Of a stretch of DNA of 64,000 nt, positions 17,574 to 27,114 are shown one piece after another. The notes under the pieces are model-generated. The model was not told where the DNA came from. It did not search any database and saw only the letters and a program-made list of their open reading frames with translations. Position numbers and translations under genes: made by a program. Source of the stretch: Zhihengliuella salsuginis (GTDB lineage Bacteria > Actinomycetota > Actinomycetes > Actinomycetales > Micrococcaceae); assembly GCF_014651715.1 (NCBI RefSeq), contig NZ_BMXK01000001.1:124001-188000 (forward strand), given 5' to 3'. The number at the start of each line of letters is the position of its first letter. Position 1 is the first letter of the stretch.

Positions 17574-18764
17574 ATGGAACAACTGGTCGAGACGGCGGAC
17601 GCCGCGGACCTCGTGGACCGCATCGACGCGGGGCACGCACTGACCGGGACGGAGGCGCTCGCCGTCCTCGCGACGCCGGACGCGGAGACGCTGGCTCTGG
17701 TGCTGCAGGCCGGGCGCCTGCGCCGGCGGCACTTCGCCGACACCGTCAAGGTCAACTACCTGGTCAATCTGAAGTCGGGGCTCTGCCCCGAGGACTGCAC
17801 GTACTGCTCCCAGCGGCTCGGCTCCGACGCGCAGATCCTCAAGTACAAGTGGCTCTCCACGGAGGACGCCGCCGAGCAGGCCGGGCTCGGCGTGCGCGGC
17901 GGGGCCTCGCGGGTCTGCCTCGTCGCTTCCGGCCGCGGGCCCACCGACCGCGACGTGGGCCGCGTGACCGACATGATCGAGCGCGTCAAGGACGAGAACC
18001 CCGGCGTCGAGGTCTGCGCGTGCCTCGGCCTCATCAAGGAGCGGCACGCGAGCAAGCTCGCGGCCGCCGGCGCCGACGCCTACAACCACAACCTCAACAC
18101 CGCGGAGTCCAAGTACGACGACATCTGCACCACGCACACCTACGCCGACCGCGTGGCGACCGTCGAGGCCTCCAAGACCGCCGGCATGTCCCCGTGCTCG
18201 GGCCTGATCGTCGGCATGGGGGAGAGCGACGAGCAGCTCGTGGAGGCCGCGTTCGCCCTCCGCGACCTCGACGCCGACTCCGTGCCCGTCAACTTCCTGA
18301 TGCCGTTCGAGGGCACTCCGCTGGAGGGCACGTGGGAGCTGACCCCCCTGAAGTGCCTGCGCATCCTCGCGATGGTGCGCCTGGCCTGCCCGGACCGCGA
18401 GGTCCGCATCGCCGGGGGCCGCGAGATGCACCTGCGCTCGCTGCAGTCCGTCGCCCTCGAGGTCGCGAACTCGCTCTTCCTCGGCGACTACCTCACCAGC
18501 GAGGGCCAGGCCGCCGAGGCGGACCTGGAGATGATCGCCGATGCCGGCTTCCGCGTCCTCGGCCGCCCCGAGCGCCCGGCGGCCGCGTCGTCGTGCGCGG
18601 AGAGGGAGGCAGAGCCGGCCGCGCACGCGTGCGGCACGGGCTGCTGCGGGTCGCGGGACGACGACGCCGAGGCGCCCGCCGCTGAGACCTCTGCCGCCGA
18701 GACCCCCGGCTCGCCCGTCCTGCGCCGCCGCGGCGCGGGAACGGCCGCAGCGCCCAACGCATGA
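17574..18764 (+). CDS. bioB: Biotin synthase
   Basis: Radical-SAM enzyme inserting sulfur into dethiobiotin, the last step of biotin synthesis. The CxxxCxxC [4Fe-4S] cluster motif is Cys71, Cys75, Cys78 ([12 protein letters not shown]), followed by YNHNLNT and [13 protein letters not shown], all classical BioB blocks, and the second-cluster Arg region (VRIAGGRE). At 396 residues it is about 50-70 longer than the usual enzyme; the extra C-terminal tail carries Cys341, Cys353, Cys357, Cys358 in HACGTGCCG and then a low-complexity Ala/Glu region. First gene of the biotin operon; overlaps bioA by four bases. Confidence 0.96.
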   Translation: MEQLVETADAADLVDRIDAGHALTGTEALAVLATPDAETLALVLQAGRLRRRHFADTVKVNYLVNLKSGLCPEDCTYCSQRLGSDAQILKYKWLSTEDAAEQAGLGVRGGASRVCLVASGRGPTDRDVGRVTDMIERVKDENPGVEVCACLGLIKERHASKLAAAGADAYNHNLNTAESKYDDICTTHTYADRVATVEASKTAGMSPCSGLIVGMGESDEQLVEAAFALRDLDADSVPVNFLMPFEGTPLEGTWELTPLKCLRILAMVRLACPDREVRIAGGREMHLRSLQSVALEVANSLFLGDYLTSEGQAAEADLEMIADAGFRVLGRPERPAAASSCAEREAEPAAHACGTGCCGSRDDDAEAPAAETSAAETPGSPVLRRRGAGTAAAPNA

Positions 18765-20176
18765 GCGGCGCGGGACTGGTCGCGCAGGACACGGGACTGC
18801 TCGCGCAGGACACGGGACTGCTCGAGCGGGGAGGGGGACTGCTCGAGCGCGACGCCGGCCTGCTCTGGCACCCGTACGCGCCGCTGGACGGCGGCGCACT
18901 CTACGGGGTGACCGGCGCTTCCGGCGCGTGCCTCACGCTGGACGACGGCGTCCGCGAGCGCCACGTCGTCGACGGCATGGCCTCGTGGTGGTCCGCCGTC
19001 CACGGTTACGGCCACCCCGTCCTCGACGCGGCCGCCGCCGCCCAGATCGGCCAGTTCAGCCACGTCATGTTCGGCGGCCTCACGCACGCGCCGGCCGTCG
19101 GGCTCGCCGAGCGCCTGGCCCGGATCGCGCCGGCGGGGCTCGACCACGTGTTCCTGGCGGACTCCGGGTCGGTGAGCGTCGAGGTCGCGCTCAAGGTGGC
19201 GCTGCAGTACCAGGCCGCATCCGGCCGGAGCGCGCGCCAGCGGTTCCTGGCCGTGCGCGGCGGCTACCACGGGGACACCTTCGCCGCGATGAGCGTGTGC
19301 GACCCCGTCGACGGCATGCACTCGGCCTTCCCCGGCCTGGTCGCCGAGCAGGTGTTCGTTCCGCGCCCGCCGGCCGCGCGGCTCGTCGGCGACGGGCCGG
19401 AGGGTGGTCGGTGGGAGTACGACGACGACGCGCTCGCCGCGTGGGAGGCCAACCTGGAGCGCATCGCCGCGGCCGAGGAGGGCTCGCTCGCGGGCATCAT
19501 CGTCGAGCCCGTCGTCCAGGGCGCCGGCGGCATGCACTTCTACCCGCCGGCGGCCCTGCGCGCGCTGCGCCGCGTCGCCGACCGGTGGGACCTGGTGCTC
19601 ATCGCCGACGAGATCGCCACCGGGCTCGGCCGGACCGGCCGCCTCTGGGGGTGCGACTGGGCGGGCATCGCCCCCGACGTGCTGTGCGCGGGCAAGGCCC
19701 TCACCGGCGGCTACCTCACGCTCGCGGCCGTGGTCTGCAGCACCCGCGTGGCGCGGGCGGTCTCCGACTCCGAGCACCGCGCGATCCTGCACGGGCCCAC
19801 CTTCATGGGCAACCCGCTCGCGTGTCGCGTCGCCTCCGCCTCGCTGGACCTGCTGACCGTCCCGGAGCACGACGGCGGCCCGCCGCCCTGGCAGGTCTCC
19901 GTCGCCGCCCTGCACCGCGGGCTCACCGCGGCGCTGGCCCCGGCCCGGGCGCTGTCCAGCGTGCGGGAGGTGCGCGTCCTCGGCGGCATCGGCGTCGTCG
20001 AGCTGGGCGGGTCCGTCGACGTGACCGCCGTGACGAGGGCCGCCGTCGAGGCCGGCGCCTGGGTGCGGCCGTTCCGGAACCTCGTCTACGTCATGCCGCC
20101 CTACGTCGCGTCGCCGGCGGAGGTCGCGCAGCTCGGGGACGCGGTGACCGGGGCGATCGCGCAGGTGCACGGATGA
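18761..20176 (+). CDS. bioA: Adenosylmethionine-8-amino-7-oxononanoate aminotransferase
   Basis: PLP aminotransferase that uses SAM as amino donor to convert KAPA to DAPA in biotin synthesis. 471 residues. The core begins at [10 protein letters not shown] (residue ~34); the signature [14 protein letters not shown] and FADSG-type block, and PLP Lys312 (AGKALTGGY), are present. The first 33 residues are an unusual run of a 7-residue repeat (QDTGLLA/ERGGGLL) encoded by four 21-base units. ATG overlaps the bioB stop. The GTG/ATG choice inside the repeat is uncertain, so the native N-terminus could be shorter. Confidence 0.95.
   Translation: MSGAGLVAQDTGLLAQDTGLLERGGGLLERDAGLLWHPYAPLDGGALYGVTGASGACLTLDDGVRERHVVDGMASWWSAVHGYGHPVLDAAAAAQIGQFSHVMFGGLTHAPAVGLAERLARIAPAGLDHVFLADSGSVSVEVALKVALQYQAASGRSARQRFLAVRGGYHGDTFAAMSVCDPVDGMHSAFPGLVAEQVFVPRPPAARLVGDGPEGGRWEYDDDALAAWEANLERIAAAEEGSLAGIIVEPVVQGAGGMHFYPPAALRALRRVADRWDLVLIADEIATGLGRTGRLWGCDWAGIAPDVLCAGKALTGGYLTLAAVVCSTRVARAVSDSEHRAILHGPTFMGNPLACRVASASLDLLTVPEHDGGPPPWQVSVAALHRGLTAALAPARALSSVREVRVLGGIGVVELGGSVDVTAVTRAAVEAGAWVRPFRNLVYVMPPYVASPAEVAQLGDAVTGAIAQVHG
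18782..18865 (+). repeat. Four tandem 21-bp units inside the bioA start
   Basis: Units 18782-18802 and 18803-18823 are identical; 18824-18844 and 18845-18865 share the end (G)GACTGCTC or GGCCTGCTC. Length divisible by three keeps the frame, so unit number changes would lengthen or shorten the BioA N-terminus by seven residues. Confidence 0.85.
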
Positions 20177-21423
20177 GCGCCGGCGCAGGTCCCGTCGGCG
20201 CAGGGCTCGGCGGGTCAGGATCCAGCGCCGTGGATCCCGCTGGCGCAGGACCGGCCGCTGCAGGGCCCGCCGGTGCGATGGGGCGCTGGATCGCCGACCG
20301 GGCGCGGGTGCGCGCGGCCCGGGGCGGATCGCGGGCGACCCGCGTCGCGGCCGGCCTCTACGACCTCGCCTCCAACGACTACCTCGGCCTCGCCCGCGAC
20401 CCGCGTCTGGCAGCCGCGGCCGCCGCGGCGGAGGCCGAGTTCGGGACGTCCGCGGCGGCCAGCCGCGTCGTCGTCGGCACTCTGGCCGTGCACGAGGAGC
20501 TCGAGGCCGCCTTGTGCCGGCTGACCCGGCGCGAGCACGCGCTCGCCTTCTCGAGCGGGTACGCCGCCAACCTGGGGCTGCTCGCGTCCCTCGGCGGCCC
20601 CGGGACCCTCATGGTGCTCGACGAGCACGCCCACGCGAGCCTCATCGACGGCGCCCGGCTCTCCAGGAGCGGGACCCGCACCGCCGCGCACAACAGCTGC
20701 GACGACGTCGCCCGCCTCCTCGCGGGCCGGCGCGAACCGCGCGCCGTGGTGGCCGTCGAGTCCGTCTACTCGGTCCTCGGCGACGCCGCCCCGCTCGCCC
20801 GGCTCGCAGAGGTGTGCGCCGAGCACGACGCCGTACTGGTGGTCGACGAGGCCCACTCGATCGGCGTGCACGGCGCCGGCTCCGTGCACGCCGCCGGGCT
20901 CGCGGGCGACCCCCGCGTGGTCGTGACCGCGACGCTGTCCAAGGCCCTCGGCTCCCAGGGCGGGGCCGTTCTGGGAGCCGGGGACTTCGGCGCCGCGCTG
21001 CGCGACCACCTCGTCAACACCGCCCGGACCTTCGTCTTCGACACCGGCCTCGCCCCGGGCGCCGCGGCCGCCGCCGCGGAGGCCGCGCGCATCGCCGCCG
21101 CCGATGGCTCGCTGCCGGACCGGCTCGCGGCCCGCTCGCGGCAGATCGTCGCGGCGCTCGCCCCCGTGGCCGAGCTCGACGTCGGCTGCGGGGCCGTGCA
21201 CTCCGCGCGGATCGGGTCCGCGGCAGCCGCCGCCGACGCCGCCGGGCAGCTGCGCCGCCTCGGCATCGCGGCCGGCTGCTTCCGGCCGCCGAGCGTGCCC
21301 GACGGCGTCTCCCGGCTGCGCTTCACAGCCCGGGCCGCCCAGGACCGGCACGAGCTGGGCCGCGCGCTCGCCGTCGTCGCCGACGTGCTGACCACCATCG
21401 ACCGACAGGAGCCGGCGGCATGA
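20173..21423 (+). CDS. bioF: 8-amino-7-oxononanoate synthase
   Basis: PLP enzyme condensing pimeloyl-ACP or pimeloyl-CoA with alanine to KAPA. 416 residues. Core blocks: ASNDYLGLARDPRL, SGYAANLGLL, VDEAHSIGVHG, and TLSKALGSQGG with the PLP lysine at residue 257. The N-terminal 35 residues are a Gly/Ala-rich extension (PAGAGPAAAGPAGAM) absent from most homologues; Met36 is an alternative start. The ATG at 20173 overlaps the bioA stop. Confidence 0.94.
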   Translation: MSAGAGPVGAGLGGSGSSAVDPAGAGPAAAGPAGAMGRWIADRARVRAARGGSRATRVAAGLYDLASNDYLGLARDPRLAAAAAAAEAEFGTSAAASRVVVGTLAVHEELEAALCRLTRREHALAFSSGYAANLGLLASLGGPGTLMVLDEHAHASLIDGARLSRSGTRTAAHNSCDDVARLLAGRREPRAVVAVESVYSVLGDAAPLARLAEVCAEHDAVLVVDEAHSIGVHGAGSVHAAGLAGDPRVVVTATLSKALGSQGGAVLGAGDFGAALRDHLVNTARTFVFDTGLAPGAAAAAAEAARIAAADGSLPDRLAARSRQIVAALAPVAELDVGCGAVHSARIGSAAAAADAAGQLRRLGIAAGCFRPPSVPDGVSRLRFTARAAQDRHELGRALAVVADVLTTIDRQEPAA

Positions 21424-22502
21424 GCACCTACCACCGCGTGCGCGAACCTGCGTCCGTGAAAGACGTCCTGGAGCGGACCGGGGAGTTCGAGCCCACGAAC
21501 GCGCTGACCGCCGTCGTGCCGCTCGGGCCCGAGGCGCTGCGCATCCTCGCCCGCGTGGGCTTCTCGCTGCCGCCGGTGCTCGCGTCCGAGACGGGCGCGG
21601 AACACCTGCGCGTGCGCCGGATGATGGCCGGCTTCTTCAGCCCCGGCAAGGTCTCCGCCGTGACGCCGGCCGTGCGTGAGCTGGCCCGCGACGCGGCCGC
21701 CGGCGTGCGGGCCCGGTTCGACGCCGGCGCCCACGTGGACCTGGCCGCCGGGCTCGCCGACCCGGTCCCGCCCGAGATCATGAGCCGGCTGATCGGAACC
21801 GGGAACCCGCCCCTGGCGGAACTCAAGCGGTGGAGCCGGGACTCGCTCGAACTGTTCTGGGGCTGGCCGGACGAGGCCCGGCAGGTGGAGCTCGCGAAGA
21901 GCGCCGCCGAGTTCTACGCGTGGCTGCGCGGGAGCGTCCGGGCGAGCCGCGGGACGGAGTCACTCTTCGGGGTCCTGCACGCGGGGGGACTGGACGAGCG
22001 GCGGATCTGCTCGCTCGGCTACTTCCTCGTCATCGCGGGCCAGGAGACCACGGCGCTGCTGATCAACACGGTCCTCTACCGGAGCCTGCGGGACCGCGGG
22101 GTCTGGGCCGCGTGCCGGGACATGGACGCCGCCCGCGACCAGGTGAGGCGCGTGCTCGCGACGGAGTCCTCCGTGCACACGTGGCGCCGCCGGGTGGTCG
22201 CGGACGCCGTGGTCGACGGGGTGCGGCTGCCGGCCGGGGCCGAGATCCTGCTCGAGCTCAGCGGGCACCACCCGGCCGCGGACGGCACGGGGTACGGGCT
22301 GGCCTTCGGGCACGGCCTCCACCGGTGCCTGGGCGCGCGACTGGCCGAGCTCGAGGCCGTCGTCGTCCTCAACGAGGCCGCCCGCGCGCTGCCGGACGCC
22401 GAGGGTGCGGGCGGGGACCCGCCGTGGCTGCGGCTGCTGTCCTTCCAGGCCCCGCTCACGGTGGGCGCGGCGGCGCCGAAGCTGGCGGGAGTCGGCTCGT
22501 GA
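21420..22502 (+). CDS. Cytochrome P450 inside the biotin operon
   Basis: A compact 360-residue P450 fused into the biotin operon by ATGA/GTGA overlaps on both sides. The haem-binding motif FGHGLHRCLG puts the haem cysteine at residue 303; the I-helix oxygen-activation motif AGQETT is at 206-211. At the K-helix, where ExxR is expected, I read D240-Q-V-R243, so the glutamate seems replaced by aspartate. Bacillus BioI is a P450 that cleaves acyl-ACP to pimeloyl-ACP; position between bioF and bioD suggests the same supply role here, since no bioC, bioH or bioW lies in the operon. Sequence similarity to BioI itself is not claimed. Confidence 0.85.
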   Translation: MSTYHRVREPASVKDVLERTGEFEPTNALTAVVPLGPEALRILARVGFSLPPVLASETGAEHLRVRRMMAGFFSPGKVSAVTPAVRELARDAAAGVRARFDAGAHVDLAAGLADPVPPEIMSRLIGTGNPPLAELKRWSRDSLELFWGWPDEARQVELAKSAAEFYAWLRGSVRASRGTESLFGVLHAGGLDERRICSLGYFLVIAGQETTALLINTVLYRSLRDRGVWAACRDMDAARDQVRRVLATESSVHTWRRRVVADAVVDGVRLPAGAEILLELSGHHPAADGTGYGLAFGHGLHRCLGARLAELEAVVVLNEAARALPDAEGAGGDPPWLRLLSFQAPLTVGAAAPKLAGVGS

Positions 22503-23233
22503 TCCTCGCGGTGACCGGGACGGACACCGGCGTCGGCAAGACGGTCGTGACCGCCGCCCTCGCGGCCGCGCTGGCCGGCACCGGGCACACGGTGGCGGTC
22601 TACAAGCCGGTCCAGACCGGGGAGCCACCCGTGGCGGACGCCTCGCCCGGCGCCCCGCGCGGCGGGGACATCGGCGAGGTCGGGCGCCTGGCGGGGCCCG
22701 GCGTCGTCCTCTCCGAGGGGGCCCGGCTGGCCGAGCCCATGGCTCCGGTCGCGGCCGCGGCCGCCGAGGGGTGCGGTCTGCCCGGACTCGAGACGCACCT
22801 GGCGCAGATCGAACGGCTGCACGGGCGGGCCGACGTCGTGCTGGTGGAGGGGGCCGGAGGCCTCCTGGTCCAGCTCACGGGCGCCGGGGACACGATCGCC
22901 GACGTCTGCCTCGCCGCCGGTGGGCGCCTGGCCGTGGTGGCCCGGCCCGGCCTGGGGACGCTCAACCACACGGGGCTGACCCTCGAGGCCGCGCGGGCGC
23001 GGGGTGTGGAGACGGCCGGCGTCGTGCTCGGCAGCTGGCCCGCGCACCCGACGCCCGTGGAGGTCTCCAACCGCGCCACGCTGCGGCAGATGTGCTCGGA
23101 CGCCGGTATCGGGTGGTGGGGCGCGTTGCCGGAGGGCGCGGGGTCGTGGGGATCCGGGCGGTTCACGCGCGAGGCGCTCCGGTGGTTCGTCAAACGACGC
23201 GTCGAAGTCGCATCGGCGGGTCCGCTCCGGTAA
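22499..23233 (+). CDS. bioD: Dethiobiotin synthetase
   Basis: ATP-dependent carboxylase closing the ureido ring of dethiobiotin from DAPA and CO2. 244 residues, family length. The P-loop GTDTGVGKT is residues 7-15, YKPVQTG follows at ~35, and VEGAGGLLVQL is the second signature. GTG start at 22499 overlaps the P450 stop. Last gene of the operon. No clear terminator follows; a short hairpin lies at 23242-23264. Confidence 0.95.
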   Translation: MILAVTGTDTGVGKTVVTAALAAALAGTGHTVAVYKPVQTGEPPVADASPGAPRGGDIGEVGRLAGPGVVLSEGARLAEPMAPVAAAAAEGCGLPGLETHLAQIERLHGRADVVLVEGAGGLLVQLTGAGDTIADVCLAAGGRLAVVARPGLGTLNHTGLTLEAARARGVETAGVVLGSWPAHPTPVEVSNRATLRQMCSDAGIGWWGALPEGAGSWGSGRFTREALRWFVKRRVEVASAGPLR

Positions 23234-23241
23234 ACTCGGGG

Positions 23242-23264
23242 CGTAAGAGCCCCTGACTCTTACG
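23242..23264 (+). terminator. Short hairpin between bioD and purA
   Basis: 8-bp perfect stem CGTAAGAG / CTCTTACG with a 7-base loop, 8 bases after the bioD stop. No T-tract. The remaining 155 bases to purA hold no recognisable motif except AAGGGGGAGG before the purA ATG. Confidence 0.45.
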
Positions 23265-23419
23265 AACCGGCGCGCCCCGAACGAGGCGGCGGCCGCACGC
23301 AAGAGGCACAGGGGCTTACGTGTGTCCGGTTCGCCCGGAACCCGGTTCCGCGCCGCGTCGCACAGCTGCGACCAGCGCACCCAAGGACCGGACGCTGACC
23401 GAGCAAGGGGGAGGATCCC

Positions 23420-24709
23420 ATGCCAGCAATCGTGATCGTAGGCGCCCAGTGGGGCGATGAAGGCAAAGGCAAGGCCACCGATCTCCTCGGTGGACGCGTG
23501 GACTACGTGGTCAAGCCCAACGGCGGCAACAACGCCGGCCACACCGTCGTCGTCAACGGCGAGAAGTACGAGCTCAAGCTCCTTCCCGCCGGCATCCTGT
23601 CCCCGAACGCCACCCCCATCATCGGCAACGGCTGCGTGGTGAACCTTGAGGCGCTCTTCGAGGAGATCGACGGGCTCGAGGCCCGCGGCGCCGACACCTC
23701 CAAGCTGCGCGTCTCCGCCAGCGCCCACCTGGTCGCCCCGTACCACCAGACCATGGACAAGGTGACCGAGCGCTTCCTCGGCAAGCGCGCGATCGGCACC
23801 ACCGGCCGCGGCATCGGGCCCGCGTACATGGACAAGATCGGCCGCCTCGGCATCCGCGTGCAGGACGTCTTCGACGAGTCGATCCTGCGCCAGAAGGTCG
23901 AGGGCGCGCTGCGCCAGAAGAACGAGCTGCTGCTGAAGATCTACAACCGCCGCAGCGTCGAGGTCGAGGAGATCGTCGACTACTTCCTCTCCTTCGCGGA
24001 CCGCCTGCGCCCGCTCGTCATCGACTCGACGTTCGTCCTCAACGAGGCCCTCGACGCCGGCAAGGTCGTGCTGATGGAGGGCGGCCAGGCGACGTTCCTC
24101 GACGTCGACCACGGCACCTACCCGTTCGTCACCAGCTCCAACCCGACCGCGGGCGGCGCGTCTGTGGGCTCGGGCATCGGCCCGACCCGCATCAACCGCT
24201 CCGTCGGCATCATCAAGGCCTACACCACGCGCGTGGGTGCCGGCCCGTTCCCGACCGAGCTGTTCGACGACTGGGGCATCTACCTGCAGAAGACCGGCGG
24301 CGAGTTCGGCGTGAACACCGGCCGTCCGCGCCGCTGCGGGTGGTACGACGCCGTGCTGGCGCGCCACGCCTCGCGTGTCAACGGCTTCACGGACTACTTC
24401 CTCACCAAGCTGGACGTGCTCACGGGCATCGAGCAGATCCCGGTCTGCGTGGCCTACGACGTCGACGGCGTCCGGCACGACGAGATGCCGATGACGCAGA
24501 CCGACTTCCACCATGCGAAGCCGATCTTCGAGTACTTCGACGGCTGGACCGAGGACATCACGGGGGCCAGGACCCTTGAGGACCTGCCGGAGAACGCCCG
24601 CAAGTACGTGCTGGCGCTCGAGGAGCGCTCCGGGGCGCGTTTCTCCGCGATCGGCGTCGGGCCGGACCGCGAGCAGACGATCGTCAGGAACGACCTGATC
24701 AAAGGCTAG
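23420..24709 (+). CDS. purA: Adenylosuccinate synthetase
   Basis: GTP-dependent ligation of IMP and aspartate, first committed step to AMP. 429 residues, typical. N-terminal P-loop-like GDEGKGK at 12-18 with catalytic Asp13; NNAGHTVV supplies the catalytic His; [10 protein letters not shown] and the C-terminal [12 protein letters not shown] and [10 protein letters not shown] blocks follow. ATG at 23420 behind AAGGGGGAGG. Monocistronic: own terminator at 24723. Confidence 0.97.
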   Translation: MPAIVIVGAQWGDEGKGKATDLLGGRVDYVVKPNGGNNAGHTVVVNGEKYELKLLPAGILSPNATPIIGNGCVVNLEALFEEIDGLEARGADTSKLRVSASAHLVAPYHQTMDKVTERFLGKRAIGTTGRGIGPAYMDKIGRLGIRVQDVFDESILRQKVEGALRQKNELLLKIYNRRSVEVEEIVDYFLSFADRLRPLVIDSTFVLNEALDAGKVVLMEGGQATFLDVDHGTYPFVTSSNPTAGGASVGSGIGPTRINRSVGIIKAYTTRVGAGPFPTELFDDWGIYLQKTGGEFGVNTGRPRRCGWYDAVLARHASRVNGFTDYFLTKLDVLTGIEQIPVCVAYDVDGVRHDEMPMTQTDFHHAKPIFEYFDGWTEDITGARTLEDLPENARKYVLALEERSGARFSAIGVGPDREQTIVRNDLIKG

Positions 24710-24722
24710 GAATTCCCTTTTC

Positions 24723-24760
24723 GAGGCCGTGTCCCCTTTGTGGGGCACGGCCTCTTCTGT
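24723..24760 (+). terminator. purA terminator
   Basis: GAGGCCGTG / CACGGCCTC plus CCCC / GGGG stem (24723-24736 with 24742-24754, one bulged T) and loop TTTGT, followed by TTCTGT. Confidence 0.8.
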
Positions 24761-24808
24761 ACGCTCGCGGGGTAGTCTTGTCAAGGACTTATAGATAAGG
24801 ATGCATCA

Positions 24809-25798
24809 ATGGGGGAGATCCGGCTTCGGCGACTCGTGGCGGCCGACGAGGAGCTGCTGCGCGCAGCGACGCACGCCAACATGAACTGGCGCGGCCGGGA
24901 GCGGTTCACCTATCGGCAGATCGACAGCCAGTCCCACTTCAGCCACTACAGCCGCTTCGACCCGGAACGCGGCGACTTCGGCCTCGTCGCCGAGAGCGAC
25001 GGCCGGCCGGTCGGCGTCGTGTGGTGCCTCTTCCTCACCGCGGACCACCCCGGCTACGGGTACATCGGCGACGGCGTCCCCGAGCTGAGCCTCTGCGTCT
25101 GGTCCGGCTACCGGGGCCTCGGCCTCGGGCAGCGGCTCCTCAGCGGGGCGCTCCATGCCGCACGCGAGCAGGGCGTGAAGCGGGTGAGCCTCAGCGTCGA
25201 ATCCGGCAACACGACGGCCGTGGGCCTCTACCGGCGCGTCGGGTTCCGGCGCGCCCCCGAGGCCATCGACGACGGCACGTACTCCATCGAGCTCTCCGGC
25301 GTCGCCGTCCGCCCCGAGCGGCCTCAGGAGAGGGACCGGGTCCGCGCCGTGGTGGCGGCGGCGTTCCCGACCAACGAGGAGGCGGACCTCGTCGACGCCC
25401 TGCGTCCGGAGCCGGAGTGGCTCCCCGGCCTCTCCTGGGTGGGGGAGGACGAGGCGGGCGGCGTCGTCGCCCACGCCCTGCTGACACGCTGCCGCATCGG
25501 CGACGCGGACGCGCTCGCGCTGGCCCCCTGCGCGGTGGTCCCCGGACAGCAGCGCCGCGGCGCCGGCACCGCAGTGATCAACGGCGCCCTCGAGGCGGCC
25601 CGGGCGACGGGCGAGCGCTACGTCGTCGTCCTGGGCCATCCCGGCTACTACCCCCGGTTCGGGTTCCGTCGGGCCGCGGACTTCGGCGTGCACCTGTCGA
25701 TCGACGTGCCGGACGACGCGCTCATGGTGCTGGATCTGGCCAGCGAATGGGACGTCCCGGCCGGTCGCGTCGGCTACGCGGCGCCGTTCGGCCTCTGA
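24809..25798 (+). CDS. Fused double GNAT acetyltransferase
   Basis: 329 residues made of two GNAT domains. The first (about 1-165) carries the acetyl-CoA loop GYRGLGLGQRLL and ends with TTAVGLYRRVGF. The second (about 168-329) has GQQRRGAGTAVI and HPGYYPRFGF and resembles YhbS-type N-acetyltransferases. Both Gly-rich pyrophosphate loops look intact, so both may be active. Substrates unknown. GGATGCATCAATGGGGG marks the start; the next gene begins 39 bases later with its own promoter. Confidence 0.85.
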   Translation: MGEIRLRRLVAADEELLRAATHANMNWRGRERFTYRQIDSQSHFSHYSRFDPERGDFGLVAESDGRPVGVVWCLFLTADHPGYGYIGDGVPELSLCVWSGYRGLGLGQRLLSGALHAAREQGVKRVSLSVESGNTTAVGLYRRVGFRRAPEAIDDGTYSIELSGVAVRPERPQERDRVRAVVAAAFPTNEEADLVDALRPEPEWLPGLSWVGEDEAGGVVAHALLTRCRIGDADALALAPCAVVPGQQRRGAGTAVINGALEAARATGERYVVVLGHPGYYPRFGFRRAADFGVHLSIDVPDDALMVLDLASEWDVPAGRVGYAAPFGL

Positions 25799-25824
25799 CC
25801 GATTCGGGTCTTGCGGCCGGTGGC

Positions 25825-25830
25825 TAGGAT
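25825..25830 (+). promoter_or_regulatory. TAGGAT -10 element, leaderless glsA
   Basis: TAGGAT ends exactly six bases before the glsA ATG (25837), so transcription should begin at or next to the start codon. No Shine-Dalgarno is present. Confidence 0.6.
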
Positions 25831-25836
25831 CGGATC

Positions 25837-27114
25837 ATGCGATCACCGATACCCGACTACCTGGCCGAGGTCCTCGAAGAGGTCCGGGGTGACGAGCGCG
25901 GAGACGTCGCCGACTACATCCCCGAGCTGGCGCGGGCGAATCCGGATCTGACGGCCATCGCGCTGGCCACGGTGGAGGGATCCGTCTACTGCGTCGGCGA
26001 GGCTGGCCGCGAGTTCTCCATCCAGTCGATGTCCAAGCCCTTCACCTATTCGCTGGCCCTCGGCGACCAGGGGTTCGACGACGTCGCGGCGCGCATCGGC
26101 GTGGAGCCCTCGGGTGAGGCGTTCAACGAGATCTCCCTGGAGGCCGGCACCGGGCGCCCCCTCAACCCCATGATCAACGCCGGCGCCATCGCGGCGCACT
26201 CGCTCGTCCGGGCGTCCTCGACGGCCGAGCGCGACCGCCGCGTGCTGGAGCACTACTCCGCCTTCGCCGGGCGCGAGCTGGGGGTCGCGGAGGAGGTCTT
26301 CGAATCCGAGCAGTCGACCGGCCACCGGAACCTCGGACTCGGCCACCTGATGAAGGCGTTCGGGATCATCGACGACGACCCCGTCGACGTCGTCAACGGC
26401 TACATCCGGCAGTGCTCGGTCTCCGTCACGGTCCGCGACCTGGCCCACATGGCCGCCACGCTCGCCAATGCGGGCGTCCAGCCGGTGACGGGCGAGCGGG
26501 TCGTGCGTGCCGACGTGGTCCGCCACGTGCTCAGTGTGATGACCAGCTGCGGGATGTACGACGCCGCGGGGGACTGGCTGACGACCGTGGGCATCCCGGC
26601 CAAGAGCGGCGTGGCCGGCGGGATCATCGGCGTCCTGCCCGGTCAGGTCGGCGTCGCGGTGTTCTCCCCGCGCCTCGACGTCCACGGCAACAGCGTCCGC
26701 GGCATCCGGGTGATGGAGCGGCTCTCCCGCGACCTGGGCATGCACCTGATGGAGGCGACGCGGCCCTCGAGGTCGGCCATCCGCGACCACCGCGTGGAGA
26801 GCGTCAGGGGTGAAGACGTGACCGTCTACGAGCTCCAGGGCGACCTCGTGTTCGTCAGCACCGAGTCGCTCATCCGGCACGCCGTCGAGAACCCGCCGTC
26901 GACGCGGATCGTGGTCTTCGACCTGCACCGCGTGGACGAGATCTCCGACGTCGCGCGGAAGATGTCGGCCGAGGCGGCCCGGCGGATGAAGCTCGACGGA
27001 CACCGGGTCGTGTTGGTCGACCCGAACGGGGTGCTCCCGTCCTTCGATCTGGGCGACGGGACGACGCCGGAGTACAGCTCGAGCATCGCTGACATCGACG
27101 TCTCCCCGCGATGA
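25837..27114 (+). CDS. glsA: Glutaminase A with STAS domain
   Basis: Serine-dependent glutaminase converting glutamine to glutamate and ammonia. Residues 1-310 are the beta-lactamase-like catalytic domain: the SxxK pair is Ser64 and Lys67 (IQSMSKPF), followed by NPMINAGAI and SGVAGGIIGVLPG. Residues ~325-425 form a STAS domain (VVFDLHRVDEIS, VVLVDPNG) as in the long actinobacterial form. ATG overlaps no upstream gene and follows a leaderless-type promoter; its stop overlaps the ABC-F start, so the two are coupled. Confidence 0.93.
   Translation: MRSPIPDYLAEVLEEVRGDERGDVADYIPELARANPDLTAIALATVEGSVYCVGEAGREFSIQSMSKPFTYSLALGDQGFDDVAARIGVEPSGEAFNEISLEAGTGRPLNPMINAGAIAAHSLVRASSTAERDRRVLEHYSAFAGRELGVAEEVFESEQSTGHRNLGLGHLMKAFGIIDDDPVDVVNGYIRQCSVSVTVRDLAHMAATLANAGVQPVTGERVVRADVVRHVLSVMTSCGMYDAAGDWLTTVGIPAKSGVAGGIIGVLPGQVGVAVFSPRLDVHGNSVRGIRVMERLSRDLGMHLMEATRPSRSAIRDHRVESVRGEDVTVYELQGDLVFVSTESLIRHAVENPPSTRIVVFDLHRVDEISDVARKMSAEAARRMKLDGHRVVLVDPNGVLPSFDLGDGTTPEYSSSIADIDVSPR

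Noticed and set aside
22076-24784. A 902-codon minus-strand frame opposite bioD and purA.
   Set aside because: No family features and antisense to conserved enzymes.
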